Positions 1 to 12,358 of a stretch of DNA of 64,000 bases are shown piece by piece. The translations under genes and the position numbers were made by a program. Within the stretch, counting starts at the first letter, position 1, and each line of letters opens with the position of its first letter. The stretch spans positions 554,411-618,410 of the forward strand of contig JAMAHW010000015.1 of assembly GCA_023627715.1 (NCBI GenBank), written 5' to 3'. Under the pieces are notes generated by a model. It was not told where the DNA came from. It was given only the letters and a program-made list of their open reading frames with translations, and ran no database searches. This DNA is from Periconia sp. R9002 (taxonomy: Eukaryota > Ascomycota > Dothideomycetes > Pleosporales > Periconiaceae).

Positions 1-516
1 GCACACCACATAAGCTTGTTGAGTGCGTACATACTTACTAGCTACCAAGTACCTACCTCGGCACTTGTATTTGTAGACACCAGCAGCAGCGACCAAACTT
101 GTGAATCGCATGCGCTCAACACGGTGTTGCATGCCAAAGCCGCATTCTCATGTCCATGTCTACAGCTATATTCAAGTACCTACATGTATACCAACATCGC
201 CAGATCCCCGTCATACTACTTATATGCTCCCGACAATATGCTACATACATTCACTTGCACCTTGTATGTGATTCCTAGATTGATCAAGCGGCAGAAAACT
301 GTATTGCTGTTCTACAAAAAGCGTTAGATGTCACGGTTATACCTGCCATGGAACATGCGGCTGCGGGTACCTAGGCATGTAAAGCCTGATTGATGTTGGA
401 CGGGATGACGAGATGACTAAGCATCATCCAGCCAGAGCTCGGGCGCGGCATTCCCAAGGTCATGTTCGAGGCGCGAGGAGTAAACTCATCCTGTCTATGC
501 ATGCCCTCAAAGCTTC
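1..516. other. Intergenic, no gene recognised
   Basis: Short ORFs occur here but none has recognisable protein character. The sequence is rich in CTACC/TACCTA words. It probably holds the promoter and 5' leader of the gene starting at 517. Confidence 0.5.
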
Positions 517-2860
517 ATGCGAACGTCCATTGCCTGCCATCGAGCAGTGCACTCGATCAATGCTGCTCCCTCCCAGCATATCTGGATCTCCGACGACCTT
601 TGCTCCCGCGCCGTAGCACGGTTTTTTCGCGGCGTCTACCCTCACCAGAAAAGACATGGCAGCCATGTCCCGGGGCCATTGGAAGCTCAGAGGAGGGCAG
701 CAAAGAGGAAGATGACTGCTCAGGCCAGTTTTCAAAATTCGGATCCTTCCATACCGCCTCTGTTCAACCTGGGAGCCCTACTTGCTTCTTTCCGCCAACG
801 AGGACAGCCAAAATGGAGATACGAACCACCATCTCTGTCCAATATAGCAATTGACGACGCGCGTATGTATCATTGCGCCTGATATACAAGCGGAAACAAT
901 CTGACAATTTTATGTAGACAATGATTCCGCCGTTTCTACCCTGGAGATCGATGCTGTCGAATCTACAACGACTCTTCCCTCTGCCGAGGCCGTGGAATCC
1001 TCATCACACCTCCAGTCGCAAGCCCCCGACGTCTGTTTCGACAAATTCAAGGAACAATGGATTCGTTTGAAGACATCGCCTGAAAATGCGACTCGCGAAA
1101 CTCTTTTACACATATTTGTTACTCATCGACCCTTGGCACCTGCCGAAGCCGCACAATATAGTATGCTAGTGTTTCGATACCTCTGCGCAGCGCAATGGCG
1201 ACCGGGGCACATTATGGAACTTTTGGCCTGCAAAGATGTCTCGTTACCCGGATTATACACGAGCGATGGGCTGGAGATGTTACAGACTGTCGAGATTTTG
1301 ACCAGCAGCATGCAATCCAACCACACCGCGTCGAAAACTTTCTATCATAAAGTAGCAGGACTGGCTCGGACGGCTCCCGTTTCGAACAGCACTCAGCATG
1401 ACGCAAGCATACGTCTAGTTATCCGTGGATTGTGGGGTGCTGTGCTTGCCAAAGACGGCACGATGGACCCAGCAACATGGGTGTACTTACGCATGATTAG
1501 CTTGCAAATGTACGCGCCGCTGTCTCGCAACTATGTCGATCTATTCTTTGGGGGCTCTCCGGAGGATGCTCTACCCCGGTTTGTCCACCTAATGGCGTGT
1601 TGCTTGAACCCAAACAAACCCGAGTATCATTTTATCGATATCTCCGAAATCCTAGAATTTGTCCCTGCTATCGCCCTTCGTACGTGGGTTGCTTCTTTGC
1701 TACCGAAACTATATTGGAGATCGACCCAAAGATTCCGCCATGACAATGACCGCGCAGTCAAGATGTTTATAGACTTGTTCCACTTGATCGACCGCAAAAC
1801 GAGCCAGGCTTCGACTGATGATTCCCCCTCGCAATTGGCCTTTCAAGTACTGGCTCCTCTGTGGGTGGACTCGAACAATATCCGGTTACCACAACATCTC
1901 ATGCATTATGCTCTCTTGCATAGTCTAAGGAGTTACCACTCATTAGATGATACTCTTACGACCCGTCTGCATGATTTCATAGAGCTGTATATGGGCGATG
2001 CAAATGTGCTCGATGATCAGTCTTTACACGAATCATTATCAAAGCTCACTGCAAAATTGAGCGATTCACTCCTACCCAATCATGGAGTGATTGAGCTAAT
2101 GGTGCCCTGGATCTACAAGAAACAAGGCTTGACTGCTGTGTTGACTCTCCTTCAACACATTGAGCATCAACATACTCCACTTTCCAACACTGCATACTTG
2201 ACAGACTTTGTCGCACAAGCAACAGAACACGTCAAACAGCAATTTAGGTCCCTTCCACTTCTCACCGAACGAGACCGTCAACGTTACGTCTTGATCCTTC
2301 AAACCTGCAAAGAGCTGCGGGAAGTAGCCGCGAGATTAGGGGCGACCGACTTGTCCCGAGACATCTATGGTCTACTAGATCGGCGAGCCTTCTCGTTCAT
2401 TCTAGAGCGGGCTCACGACAGCAAAATTATCCCCTTATCTCTTCACGGCACCGACTTATACGGTTCCATCGATGAGCGAGTCGCTTTCATCGACCAACTC
2501 GCTCTCCAGTACTCTATTGATCGCTCGCGGAACACGAACCAGAACTGGCGATCGATATACACGTTGTATAAATACCTCCGATACAACAGCCAACCTCCAT
2601 CATCTGTGTTTATAGCTGCCGTTGTTCGGGCATGCCTTATGCGACCGCTATCAGAAGGAAATTTTGTCTCTGCAAGGAGATTGCAGTGGGTGTTACGACT
2701 CGCGGAGGAGTCGCGTGGGCAGCAAGCGGCGAGGAAGATCGAACAAGTCTTTTGGGACAGGAGAGGCGCGCTCATCGCGCAGGCTCAACAGAAGTTGAAA
2801 GAGGCAGGTGGCCAGGGAAGGGCCCATGTACGAACTATGAAGCGACTGGGCTTGATGTAG
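517..2860 (+). CDS. Conserved fungal protein, probably mitochondrial (helical-repeat-like)
   Basis: Two exons, 517..862 and 918..2860, give 762 aa. The 55-base intron has donor GTATGT, a CTGACAA branch site and acceptor TATGTAG, and the frame closes exactly. The ATG at 517 is the first in-frame start. The N-terminus is basic and arginine-rich (around RRAAKRK, residue 55), which suggests mitochondrial import. The rest is mostly helical with regularly spaced hydrophobics, in the manner of fungal PPR-like or helical-repeat organellar RNA proteins. No catalytic motif is visible. Function is not recognised; the mitochondrial and RNA-related roles are inference from composition only. It ends 164 bases before the convergent GNAT gene. 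Confidence 0.7.
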
Positions 2861-3024
2861 AATATCTGTATACAAGTGTATATAAACACGAGGTTGATAT
2901 CGTGCTTGACAGGGGCGAAAAACTTGAATATTAGATTCCATGCAAACAATCTACCGGGTATCCTTTTTTCCTCTTCCTCCCCGCAACACTTCTTCCCCTT
3001 CTGCTCTTTCCTCGTCTCAGCTCA

Positions 3025-3830
3025 TCATGCCTCCTTTCTCTTCCCCTCCTCCCACTCCCTCCTCGTCAACCCAAAGAAATGCGCATCATACACCACCCCG
3101 TGCTTCTCCACATGCTCCCTCAACACACCCTCGTGCTTAAACCCCGTCTTCTCAAGGATCCGCACTACGACACAAAAACCACACATTAGCCCTTGCCCCA
3201 AAAACCACCCCCCTCGAACCCAAAAAAGGGGGTTGGGGATAGGAAAGGAGAAAAAAACTCACTACTCGCATCATTCCCCGAAAACACCACGGCGTGCAAC
3301 CGATTCAGACGCTTTCCTCCGCCCTCGACCGCAGGCGGCGGGTGCTCGCGCTCCGCGAAGCACCAATCGACAAACGCCCGCACCGCTTCGCTCATCAGGC
3401 CCTTCCCCGTCCACGCCTCGCCAATCCAGTACCCCAGCTCCGCCGTGTGCGAAGACACGTCGGTGCCTGGTTTGAGTCCGACAGCTAACATACATCAATC
3501 CTGAACTTCCAAGTTTTGCAAACTTCAAATTATGTTTAGGAAATGTTATATATGGATATACGTACCACCGATCAGCACATCCGGTCTCTCGCGCTCGCAT
3601 ACCACAAAGTTGTTGATGGGCGGGGTGAGGTTCATGTTGATCCATGTCTCGGCGTGCTGGAGCGTGTAGGGGTAGGGGAACGCGAAAGACATGTATTTGT
3701 GCACGACCGCGGAATCTGCGGCCGCTTGCGAGGAGGGTGCGTCTTGGGGGTGGTAGGGGCGGATTAGGAGGCGCGGGGTCGTGAGGATGGGGGTGGGGAG
3801 CGGCGAGGGGGAGGAGGAGGGGGTTGTCAT
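3025..3830 (-). CDS. GNAT-family N-acetyltransferase (RimJ/RimL-like)
   Basis: Three exons, complement(3025..3164, 3263..3484, 3566..3830), give 208 aa with closed phases. After a short Ser/Pro-rich start comes the GNAT beginning LTTPRLLIRPYHPQDA. The middle exon carries ELGYWIGEAWTGKGLMSEAV, where the W-x-G-K-G-L-M segment is the acetyl-CoA pyrophosphate-binding motif A. The last exon carries the N-x-A-S-x-R-I-L-E-K-T-G-F-K-H-E-G signature of the RimJ/RimL type. Proteins of this class acetylate protein N-termini or small amines; the substrate here cannot be deduced. The introns are about 98 and 81 bases, the first with donor GTGAGT and the second with GTACGT in transcript orientation read from the 3' side. 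Its promoter faces that of ECO1 across about 1.1 kb. Confidence 0.88.
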
Positions 3831-4905
3831 GGTGAGGGGTGGGTGTGTGTGGTGGAGGACTGTGGATGAGGAAGTTGGAGGATGGATGAGGAGTGGTGAT
3901 GAAGGCTTGAAGGAGGAGGTTGTTATATATGCGTGTATGTACCTATGCGTTGATGTATATAGATAGTACTGGGGCCAAATACATCTTCGTTTTTCTCTTC
4001 CTTGGGGGCGTTAAGTCTCAATTGAGCTCAGTGCATATGTTGACATGTACGGCGGCTCATCTGACTCTTGACTCATAAAGGTAAGTCTGTTTACAAACCA
4101 TCATAGTCTACATTGATACCTACATTTACGAATAACCCTCTATATACATACATATGCAACTCTGGGGGCTTCCATTGTGTTACGTGAGTCATTCGCCAAG
4201 AGCGGGATTCAGAAACGATAAATTCATCCATCGTCTTGGAACATTCATTGAATGCGGCGGAGTGTTTAGACTGGGGGGAACACCGAGTACAGCTGACAGC
4301 GTTTGGTACTCTCGCGCGAGCACCTTCCTTGCTTAGTGGCAGGGCAGGGCGTTATGGGTCGATGTAGGTAGCTGCTGCATGGGAGGGAGGGGTTTTGGAT
4401 ATGGCGTTATTGGTACTTCAATTCGCGACGTGGGTGGTCTTTTTTATGCTCAGTTTGGCTGACAATACATCAATGTTTGTGTATATGTACCTCAAATGTC
4501 ATGAAATGTACAGATCGATATTGGTCTAGGTAGTCTACAGGTACGACGTTTAGATACGCCTAGCCTACCTGCATCGCAAGCCTTAAGCGAGGAAGCTTAT
4601 GTTGTTGGTTGTGTGTTTTGATTTCGTACATGGGATTGATAAAGTCTATGGGAAGGAAGTGTGTTCCCATTATTTTTTAGATTTATCGGGAGAATTGAGG
4701 ACATAGGTACAATTTAATTAACCTCGAATCTGGTTGAGAAAGGATCGATTCAAGGTTTACTGCCCTGAATTGCGCAAGGTTGGTCTGTGCGGCTCAACTT
4801 ATCGATAAGTCTTCAGCCTCCTCGACGCGTCCCGTCGCGTCGACCCATCAATCTTTAAACTGTTGGCTGGCGACTATTCTTCCAGGTTGACGATTTCGAA
4901 CCACC
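3831..4905. promoter_or_regulatory. Divergent intergenic region between GNAT gene and ECO1
   Basis: About 1.07 kb separates the oppositely transcribed GNAT and ECO1 genes and must hold both promoters. The GNAT side is G-rich on the plus strand. Scattered TACCTA words occur. No gene or structured RNA was recognised. Confidence 0.5.
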
Positions 4906-6201
4906 ATGTCTTCGCTGACTGCAAAGTAAGTGTTCTGGTATTGATATTCGATTGCGAATCTAATTGTCTATAGGAAAATCGTCAAGACTTATTCGCGACC
5001 GAAAAAACACTCACTATATGAGGACGAGGAGCCTCCTACCAAACGCGCCCGCGTCGAGGCAACGATAGAAACGGAAAAAACTAGAGATACAGACAATGCG
5101 AGCGAACCTCTGGCTGCGCAAAGTCTGCCCTCTTCACGAGATCCATCCGCGCTTCCTTCCTCAAGCCCCAGACAAAATTCCGCTATATTCTCAGATGAAG
5201 CCCCACAATCATCACCACCATCCTCTCCAACGCCACGAGACTTCTCCCCTCCTGTTCGGAAACGACGACCAGTGTTTGCGTCCCTGAAACGAAAAGCGAA
5301 GCCTGAACTGCCAGTGAAGGAACCGTTGTCGGAACGAAGCCACAATGCCGCAAGCCCACCCCGGCAGCCGGCTCAGAAAAAGAAGAAGCGCTTAGTGCAG
5401 ACGCAATTGGATTTGGTCTCAGAGTTTACAAAGACGTGCAAAGTCTGTGGGATGGATTACGTGCCATCGCACCCTGAGGACGTGGCCCTACACAAGAAAT
5501 TCCACGCCATGAATGTCGGCGGCATAGACATACCGAAAGCGCTGTCCGAGAAGCTCAGGCAGAACCAGGTTTGGTCTGGTGGCGAGGGAAGCTTCATCTC
5601 GGTCGTCAGCAGGAGGGACTTGCCTGCGCTGCGAAACAAGGCCATCCAGGTCCTCGAAGTTGTCAACACGGAGCTCGGCGCTGTTCCCATACCGGACGAG
5701 GTGCTGTGGAGCCAGCTACGTAATCCAATAGCGACAAACACGAATCCTTCGGAAGAAAAGACCCAGCGTTCCGAAAGGGGTACTATAAAGGATTATTTGG
5801 TTAGTGATAGGTTTAAGATGTACGTGTATGTACAGGGACAGAAGTGCGTTGGGGCATGTCTAGCAGAGAGGGTCCAAGAGGGCTTCGCAGTGCTTGACCA
5901 GGATGACGCGTCGGCGCCCGCCAGTCAATCATCATGTGCTGACAGCCCAAGCTCCTGCGTTTCCATTGCCAACACGGCGGATCCGGCCATTTTGGGCATC
6001 TCGAGGATATGGGTTTCCAATCTGCATCGCAAACATGGGATCGCAAGGCAGTTGCTGGACGCTGCACGATCCAGCTTTTTGTATGGCATGACGGTCGACA
6101 AGACCAAGGTTGCCTTTAGCCAGCCTACGGAGAGCGGCGGACAATTGGCCAGGCGGTGGTTCGGCCGACGCGCTGGGTGGCTTGTTTACATGGACCAATA
6201 G
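4906..6201 (+). CDS. ECO1: Sister-chromatid cohesion N-acetyltransferase Eco1
   Basis: A 20-base first exon (4906..4925) is joined to 4974..6201, giving 415 aa. The intron has donor GTAAGT and acceptor TCTATAG, and the frame continues exactly. Order of parts: a basic, disordered Ser/Pro-rich N-terminus carrying a PCNA-interaction-like QTQLDLVSEF (about residue 165), then a C2H2-type zinc finger (C-K-V-C-G-M-x-Y, then H-x3-H in LHKKFH), then the acetyltransferase with ISRIWVSNLHRKHGIARQLL and the family ending AFSQPTESGGQLARRWFGR. In the known family Eco1/Ctf7 acetylates Smc3 during S phase in the nucleus to lock cohesin. All diagnostic blocks are present. The tiny first exon means an ORF-only call would miss the true start. 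Confidence 0.95.
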
Positions 6202-6872
6202 ATATATCCTCATCCCGCTTTGAGAGCTTGTTGGTGATATCAGTGACCCCAGCAGCGTACGGCGTCTAAGGAGGCACCCGTGTGTCAGATAGCCCGCCCG
6301 CGCTCACAAAGTCAACCTACCGCATTACATATACGAAGCTTAAACAATCCTCATTATCATTTAGTCATCACTCAGTTAGGATTACGATGAGATCTGAGTC
6401 GTATATCTTTATATATCAGTATTTTGCTTTTTCCCTACATTTTTGCTGCGTAAGAACATGTTTGAACCAGACACTGCCCCACGGGAAATGTTGTTACTAA
6501 AAAAGGCATCAACGAAGGGAACATGAGGAGCATCGACTCGAGCCACCCCACATGGAGCTCCACAGGTTGAAGGAGAGTGACGAGGCCCACGGTTGTACAA
6601 ACATTTGAAGCTGTGAGACAGATGGTGCCTGGAAACGTTCATTCGGATGGTGGAGAAGTGAGCCGAACGAAAAAGGACCAGGGTACACTGCAGCTCTTCG
6701 CTGTCCCTCCATGCAGGCAGGCAGGCATGGTTGAAAGCGAGGCGATCATCTCTCAGCACCACCAAACTTCCAACACCTGCACCTGCGGTTCGTCTCAGCA
6801 CGCCTCCGCTGCTCCCGCGAGCTCCTTCTCCTGTACATAGAAAAAATAATGCATTGATTCCAATCCCCAATC
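6202..6872. other. Intergenic between ECO1 and proline-rich gene
   Basis: About 670 bases in tandem orientation. It presumably holds the ECO1 3' UTR and the promoter and leader of the gene starting at 6873. No further gene was recognised. Confidence 0.5.
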
Positions 6873-9114
6873 ATGTCTGGCAACCCATTCCGGGCCTCCC
6901 TCGTCCCGCAATACCCCGCCGCGCCGCCCGCCAGCTCCTATGCTACAGACGCCGCAACACAAGACGCTCGCCATGAGCCCGGCAGCGATGCTGGTATACA
7001 CACCCTCTGAGATCCGATCCATTGGGCTATCCAAGAATCACAAATAATGCTTGTACAGTGCCCGACTCGTCTTCCACCTCTTCCGCGAGGACAAAGAAGT
7101 CCGTCCGCATAGAATCCCCCACCGAGACCATTCCTCCGCATCCGGCCCTCTACCACGACGATGCCTCTCCTGTCTGGAATTCACCGCCTGCTGTATATCA
7201 TGACTACCAGCCGGGTCCCTCGGCATATGACACCCACGCCGAGTTATCGAGAACCTCGAAAGATGGCGGAATAGGCGGTGGAGCGAACCCAGGACAGTCG
7301 GATAGTCGCGCTATGAGAGAAGGCCCTCTGGGATATTCTGATCCTTCCGAAAGTACGAGGTCCCCCAGTGGAGCTCCTGCAAACCCGTTCACGAAGACGC
7401 TGGCTCATCTCGAGCCTCGACGCACAGTCGGTGGGGTGGAGCTAGAAGAACAGAGCAAAGGTGCGTACAGCATTGCATGCCTTGAACAGACATGTGCTCT
7501 TTCATTTGCGGAATTCTATACATTTTCTATATGATTGAGCGGGGAGAGAGACGTATTGAAAGTATCTATGTTGGGTAGAACAGCTGAAGCAACAACTTGA
7601 ACTTGCTTTTTCTACGGATACTGACATGGCTTTGTCCAGACCAGATACCTGGGGAACAGGCTTCAGCTGGAACTCCCAAGGCAGCGTTGGATGTAGAAAG
7701 CTTCAAAAACATGCTTATGACCGGTATATCAAGTCCGCGGGGATCCGGTCCACCACCATTACCGCAACAGAACGCACTTGCCGCGAATGCTATCAACAAC
7801 GCCCCGGTTCTGGAAAGTAGCAGCACAGACACTTCCTCCGCATCTCGGCAATCCATATTTGAGTCTGCTCAAGAGACGCAGCCAGAGTCACCACATACAA
7901 TATACGATATGGCGGCTTCGGACGACGAGCAAGCGAGATTCGTTGGGGAGGTCAATAGCAAGAAAGAGAAGAGAAAGTCACTTCCTCCGCCTGCTCCAAA
8001 ACGTCGACATGGAAAACCGGTGAATTCGAGAACTCCGCAGACTGTGTCTTTCGATGAGTTTGCAGTAACGCCTCCTACAGCCAGTCCGGTGTTGGCTACC
8101 AAGAAGAGTGATACAGACTCGAACAAACCCCTTCCTCCTACGCCGCCTACTGTATCGCCATTACCAAACATCACTTCACAGAATATCTCAAATGATTTAC
8201 AGGATAGCAATAGAGCAGAGACGGTTGATCAGTTTGATACGACACCAGTAGCACAGAAGAAAGTACCACCCCCTGTCCCGCTCGCTCGAAGACATTCACA
8301 ACTACGAAACCCGACAACAGGAAATAGATCACGCAGCAATTCATCCTTAACCATCTCATCTCAGCACTCAGTTGAACTTGCCATTACCAGCCCAAGCTTG
8401 AAAGAAGAGCCCACATCCGCATCCTCCCACAAAACACCACCGCCTCCACCTCCTACAAGGCACCGAGGATCAGCACTGCCAGCAATTGGCAACTCCAGCG
8501 CAAGCTCATCCGTCACGGACGTCTCCTCCAGCGGAACAGCGCGCCGCCCCGCCGTCACATCCCCCAACCCGCCTTCCTCTCGCCGCACAACCCTAACATC
8601 CGACCCACCCTCCCCCAAATCGAGTCTCGGCCGTACATCCTCAGTCCATTCCACCCGCAGCAGCCACCGCATAGTTTCCAACGAAAGCACCGGTTCCACT
8701 CTTCCACCGCCCCCTCCCCCACCCCGCAGGCGCCAATCCGGACGCTCGACCAGCGACAAAGACCAACCCTACCAACCAAACAGCAACCCATCCTCCCCCG
8801 TCCTCGAAAACAGACGCCAAAGCACAGAGTACAAGCGCGCCAGCCCGGACAGCAAAAGACGCGCCAGCGCCGCCAGCGAAAGCTCCCTCAAGTACGAATA
8901 CGCACCTCCCCTTCCATCCAACACCACCGCCACCACCATCGACAACGAGCATCCTTTATACTCCCCGCAGGAAGACGAGAATGAGGATGAGAAGGTGCCG
9001 AATTTGGGGAACAGTGTGAATCGTGCGTCGAATCGCGCGAGTATCCTCGATGATATGGATAAGTTGCAGAAGGAGATTGATGAGTTGAAGGAGCGGTATG
9101 AGCATGCGGCTTAG
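6873..9114 (+). CDS. Proline/serine-rich fungal protein with C-terminal coiled coil
   Basis: Three exons, 6873..6993, 7059..7460 and 7640..9114, give 665 aa. Both introns close in phase, and the second has a TACTGAC branch site 13 bases before its acceptor. The protein is largely disordered. It carries many polyproline stretches of the SH3-ligand type (SLPPPAPKRR, PLPPTPP, KVPPPVPLARR, LPPPPPPPRRR), each followed by basic residues, and a short heptad-patterned helix at the extreme C-terminus (DDMDKLQKEIDELKERYEHA). Such layouts suit adaptor or actin/endocytosis scaffolds that bind SH3 or WW domains, but that is inference from composition. No enzyme domain is visible and the family is not recognised. 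Confidence 0.8.
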
Positions 9115-9585
9115 AAGGCTGCTGGTGCTAGGGCTGGGGCGGCGTATGTTTTGATGTGGTTGAGTAGGGGAGGTGGAAAGGGGGAGGAGGAGGAGAGGTA
9201 GAAGGGCGTGCTTTTTGTACGTGTGTGTGTTTAGTTTGCATATTGTTGTTGGTTCTTGCCCGTGGTGTGGTGGTAGTATGCAAAGGGCAGTTTGGTTGGG
9301 GGGTTTCCCCCCCTTTTTTTTTGTCTTAGATGAAGATGATGGTACGAAGTGCTTGACGGAAGGGATATGGCATATATGCATATTATTTCTTCTTCTTCTT
9401 CTTCTTCTTGTTCGCATTCTTCTTCTTCTATCTTCTTTTTGTCGTTGAATGTGTACGCATGTGCACCAACTGCGCTTTTTTTTTGTCTTGGGGTGTTTGG
9501 CTAGGGGTAGGGGTTAGGCGTAGGTGAGTAAATGAGGGATGGAGATGCGTGACATACATATCATACATATATGCATACATCTATA

Positions 9586-9625
<40 letters not shown>

Positions 9626-10177
9626 CGTATCGAAGAGTAAGTTCGTCTCGTAAGTTCCTAGAACAGACGGATCGACGGACGGACAACGGAATAGAATCAG
9701 AAGAATTTTTTAGGCATGAGAAGGGTGATGCGGGGACCGTTTGGAGTGGGGGGTTCTAGGGTGGGTTGGTCTTGGGTTTTAACATCTGTAGATACGTATG
9801 GGATGGTGTTTTATCGGAGACGAGAGAGAGAGTGTGTGTGCGTGAATGGAGTAATGTGTAGATGGGTGATTTGATGAGACCCGGGGGAGATTGGAGAAAG
9901 GGGAAGGGAGTCGATTCATGTTGTGTAGGTGATGGAGACACAGTTTTACGCTCAGATATATAAATCCTTGCTTGGATAGTAAGATATTGAGAGGGGTTAT
10001 TGTTTGATTGATTTGTTGTACGTATGTATTCGTTTGTCTATGTACAGTATAGTACAGTATTTTGAACGTTTATCTTCACATGTACTGGTATATGATACAA
10101 ATAGAAGAACAAAGCTATAAAACAAAATAGATACCAGAAACGTAATTCCCCGGTACATATGTGGCCCTCTTTCATAT
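9115..10177. repeat. Intergenic with several microsatellites
   Basis: The space between two convergent genes has no recognised gene but holds simple repeats: a TTC run at about 9387 to 9409 with a second at about 9418 to 9430, an AC dinucleotide run at about 9590 to 9617 passing into TA, and a GA/GT stretch at about 9823 to 9842. These are expected to vary in length between strains. Confidence 0.8.
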
Positions 10178-11413
10178 TTACGGTCCCGGTTCAGCCAGAT
10201 ACCCCTCCAACTGCATCAATAGCATCTCAACCGGGACATTGTGCCTAGCCCGCTTCACCACCAGACACTTCTCCCCTTCATACGCGGTCCCGGCTACCAA
10301 CTCCTTCACGCCCTCCTCGCCCAGTAAATCAACAAGACTGTACATCGCGACCTTCCTTCCGCGCCACATCGTCGTGTGATACTCCAACGGCGGGTACTGG
10401 AGGCGCGGTTTCATCTTCCACTCCATCCACGGCGTGTACCATCGTGGCGCCGTGTGCGTGACGCCCTTCTTCTTGTGCGGGTCCGTCACGTCGGCGAAGT
10501 GGCGGTAAATGAGGTCTGTGTATTTATCGAGACTTTGCGTGATACGGTCCACGCGCACTTTCAGGTCTTCAAGGTGTTTGAGGGTCCCAAGGTACAAGAC
10601 GCTCGACACGTCGTCGATGCTGTCGATGTGAGAAGAGTGCGGGCTCGTGCAGGGAGTAAGTTGTCCCGGCTGGCTGAAATGCCACTTCAGTTTCTTGATG
10701 AGCTGTTTTTGCAGCAGCGTCTGGATTAGGTCTGCCATGTCCTCGCGCCAGACTATGTCGCGCCCGACTTTCTCGATCAAGCGCAAGGGTAAGGTGCGTT
10801 CCCAGTTGCGCGTGGAGTGGGTGAGGTGGGTGGCGAGAAATTTGGAGGCGAGGAAACGGTACGGGCAGCCTAGGTGGTGTTGGGAGGTGGTGAGGGATAC
10901 GGGAAGGAGCCATGGGGTTTTGGTGACGGGGTGCGGGCGGGGGTGGAGCGTTGTGAGGAGTGCGGAAGGGACGAGGACAAGGGTAGCACGGCAGACGCGG
11001 AGGGGAGATGCTAGTGTGTGTGCTATGGATAGGTTAGCATACCGTGTTCTGTTTAATTATAATGTTGCGTTCTCTTGCTGGTGCAAATTGAAGTTGTAGT
11101 CAGTCGTACCATATGGATTCTCCCACAGCTTCTTTTGGAAGGGTGTGAATTCGGAAACATTAGGCTTTTGCTTTGGTTCCTGCCATCGCGAGCGCGCCGA
11201 GGAGGTTATTGGGTCGAGCGCAGGTGGGAGAGGGAGCGGTGGTCCGTATTGGCGAAGGCGGAAGCTCCTGTGAGGGACTTCATCACGTTGGATGGGTCCG
11301 GCATCGTGGGTGGTGATGGATTTTTCTGTCGAGTACGAATGGCGTTGGGAGCGGCGGTAGGTTTCAATGGGGCGGAGGCATAGTCGCGTACGCTGAGATA
11401 TTCTGCCTGGCAT
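10178..11413 (-). CDS. Conserved fungal protein, probably mitochondrial
   Basis: Two exons, complement(10178..11010, 11110..11413), give 378 aa. The intron joins ...ENPY to ASPLRVCRATLV and the phase closes. The N-terminus (MPGRISQRTRLCLRPIETYRR) is rich in Arg and almost free of acidic residues, a typical mitochondrial presequence. The body is a compact domain with conserved-looking blocks such as FTPFQKKLWENPYAS and WYTPWMEWKMKPRLQYPPLEY. The overall pattern resembles fungal-specific mitochondrial translation or ribosome-associated proteins, but I cannot name the family. Its start faces that of ClpP across only 178 bases, so the two genes probably share a bidirectional promoter, which fits a mitochondrial role. 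Confidence 0.75.
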
Positions 11414-11591
11414 CAGGTAGAATGAGAGCCTCGCGCACTCATGTTTCTGTGGTGGTCGTTCCGAGCTTGCGGAAAGGAAGGAAACGGAGGGTCAATTAAT
11501 TAGTGGCTTACTCATCCTAGATTCGAGCTCTGACAGGGGAGAGCTCCTCCTCCGAGCATCGAACTTCAATTGCCGTCCATACACACACAAT
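11414..11591. promoter_or_regulatory. Compact bidirectional promoter of two mitochondrial-type genes
   Basis: Only 178 bases separate the divergent start codons of the 378-aa probable mitochondrial protein and mitochondrial ClpP. The region must hold both promoters. Confidence 0.55.
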
Positions 11592-12358
11592 ATGGCTTCA
11601 TTATTACGAAGGGCTATAAAGCCGGCGATCAACCTATCTTCGAACCCAAATGGAGCGCGCTTATTTTCCACCACCGTACCGGCGCGTTCGCCTCCGACAT
11701 CATGGATGCCCGTGCCCTACGTAACGGAGACAGTCGTAGGTTTTGAGCGCAACATTTCAAAACGGCATTCGCTGACCGCCAGGCTGGAGGTTGGAAAACC
11801 TCTGACATCTTCTCCCGCCTGCTCGCCGAGCGGATAATCTGCCTCAACGGCGAAGTCAATGATCCAATGTCCGCAACCGTCACAGCCCAGCTTCTCTTCC
11901 TCGAATCGGAAGCGCCTGAAAAACCAATCTCGCTCTACATCAACTCCCCTGGTGGCTCAGTGACGGCTGGCATGGCCATATACGACACCATGAACTACGT
12001 CCGCTGCCCCATCACCACTATATGTATGGGCCAAGCGGCCTCCATGGGCTCATTGCTCCTATGTGGGGGCGCGCCGGGACAACGGTTTATATTACCGCAT
12101 AGCAGAGTCATGATTCACCAACCGTCTGGCGGATACAGCGGGAAAGCCAGCGATATAGCAGATCACGCAAAGGAGATTCTGAGAGTGCGGGATTCTCTTA
12201 ACAAGATCTACCAGAGCCACTTGACGAAGAAGAGAGATCTGTCGGAGATTGAAAGGTATATGGAGAGAGACTACTTTATGGATGCTCAAGAAGCTTTGGA
12301 ATTTGGGATCGTGGATCGGATTCTCGAGAAGAGGGAGGAGGCTGAGAAGAAGGAATAA
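11592..12358 (+). CDS. clpP: Mitochondrial ATP-dependent Clp protease proteolytic subunit
   Basis: Two exons, 11592..11735 and 11783..12358, give 239 aa. The 47-base intron has a GCTGAC branch site, and splicing restores the conserved stretch TVAGGWKTSDIFSRLLAERI. The N-terminus (MASLLRRAIKPAINLSS...) is an import sequence. The serine-protease triad is present: Ser about 135 in MGQAASMGS, His about 160 in RVMIHQPSGG, Asp about 211 in YMERDYF. The SPGGSVTAGMAIYDTM block is also intact. In this family two heptamers form a barrel in the mitochondrial matrix and degrade proteins fed by ClpX. Length is normal for a eukaryotic ClpP. Confidence 0.96.
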
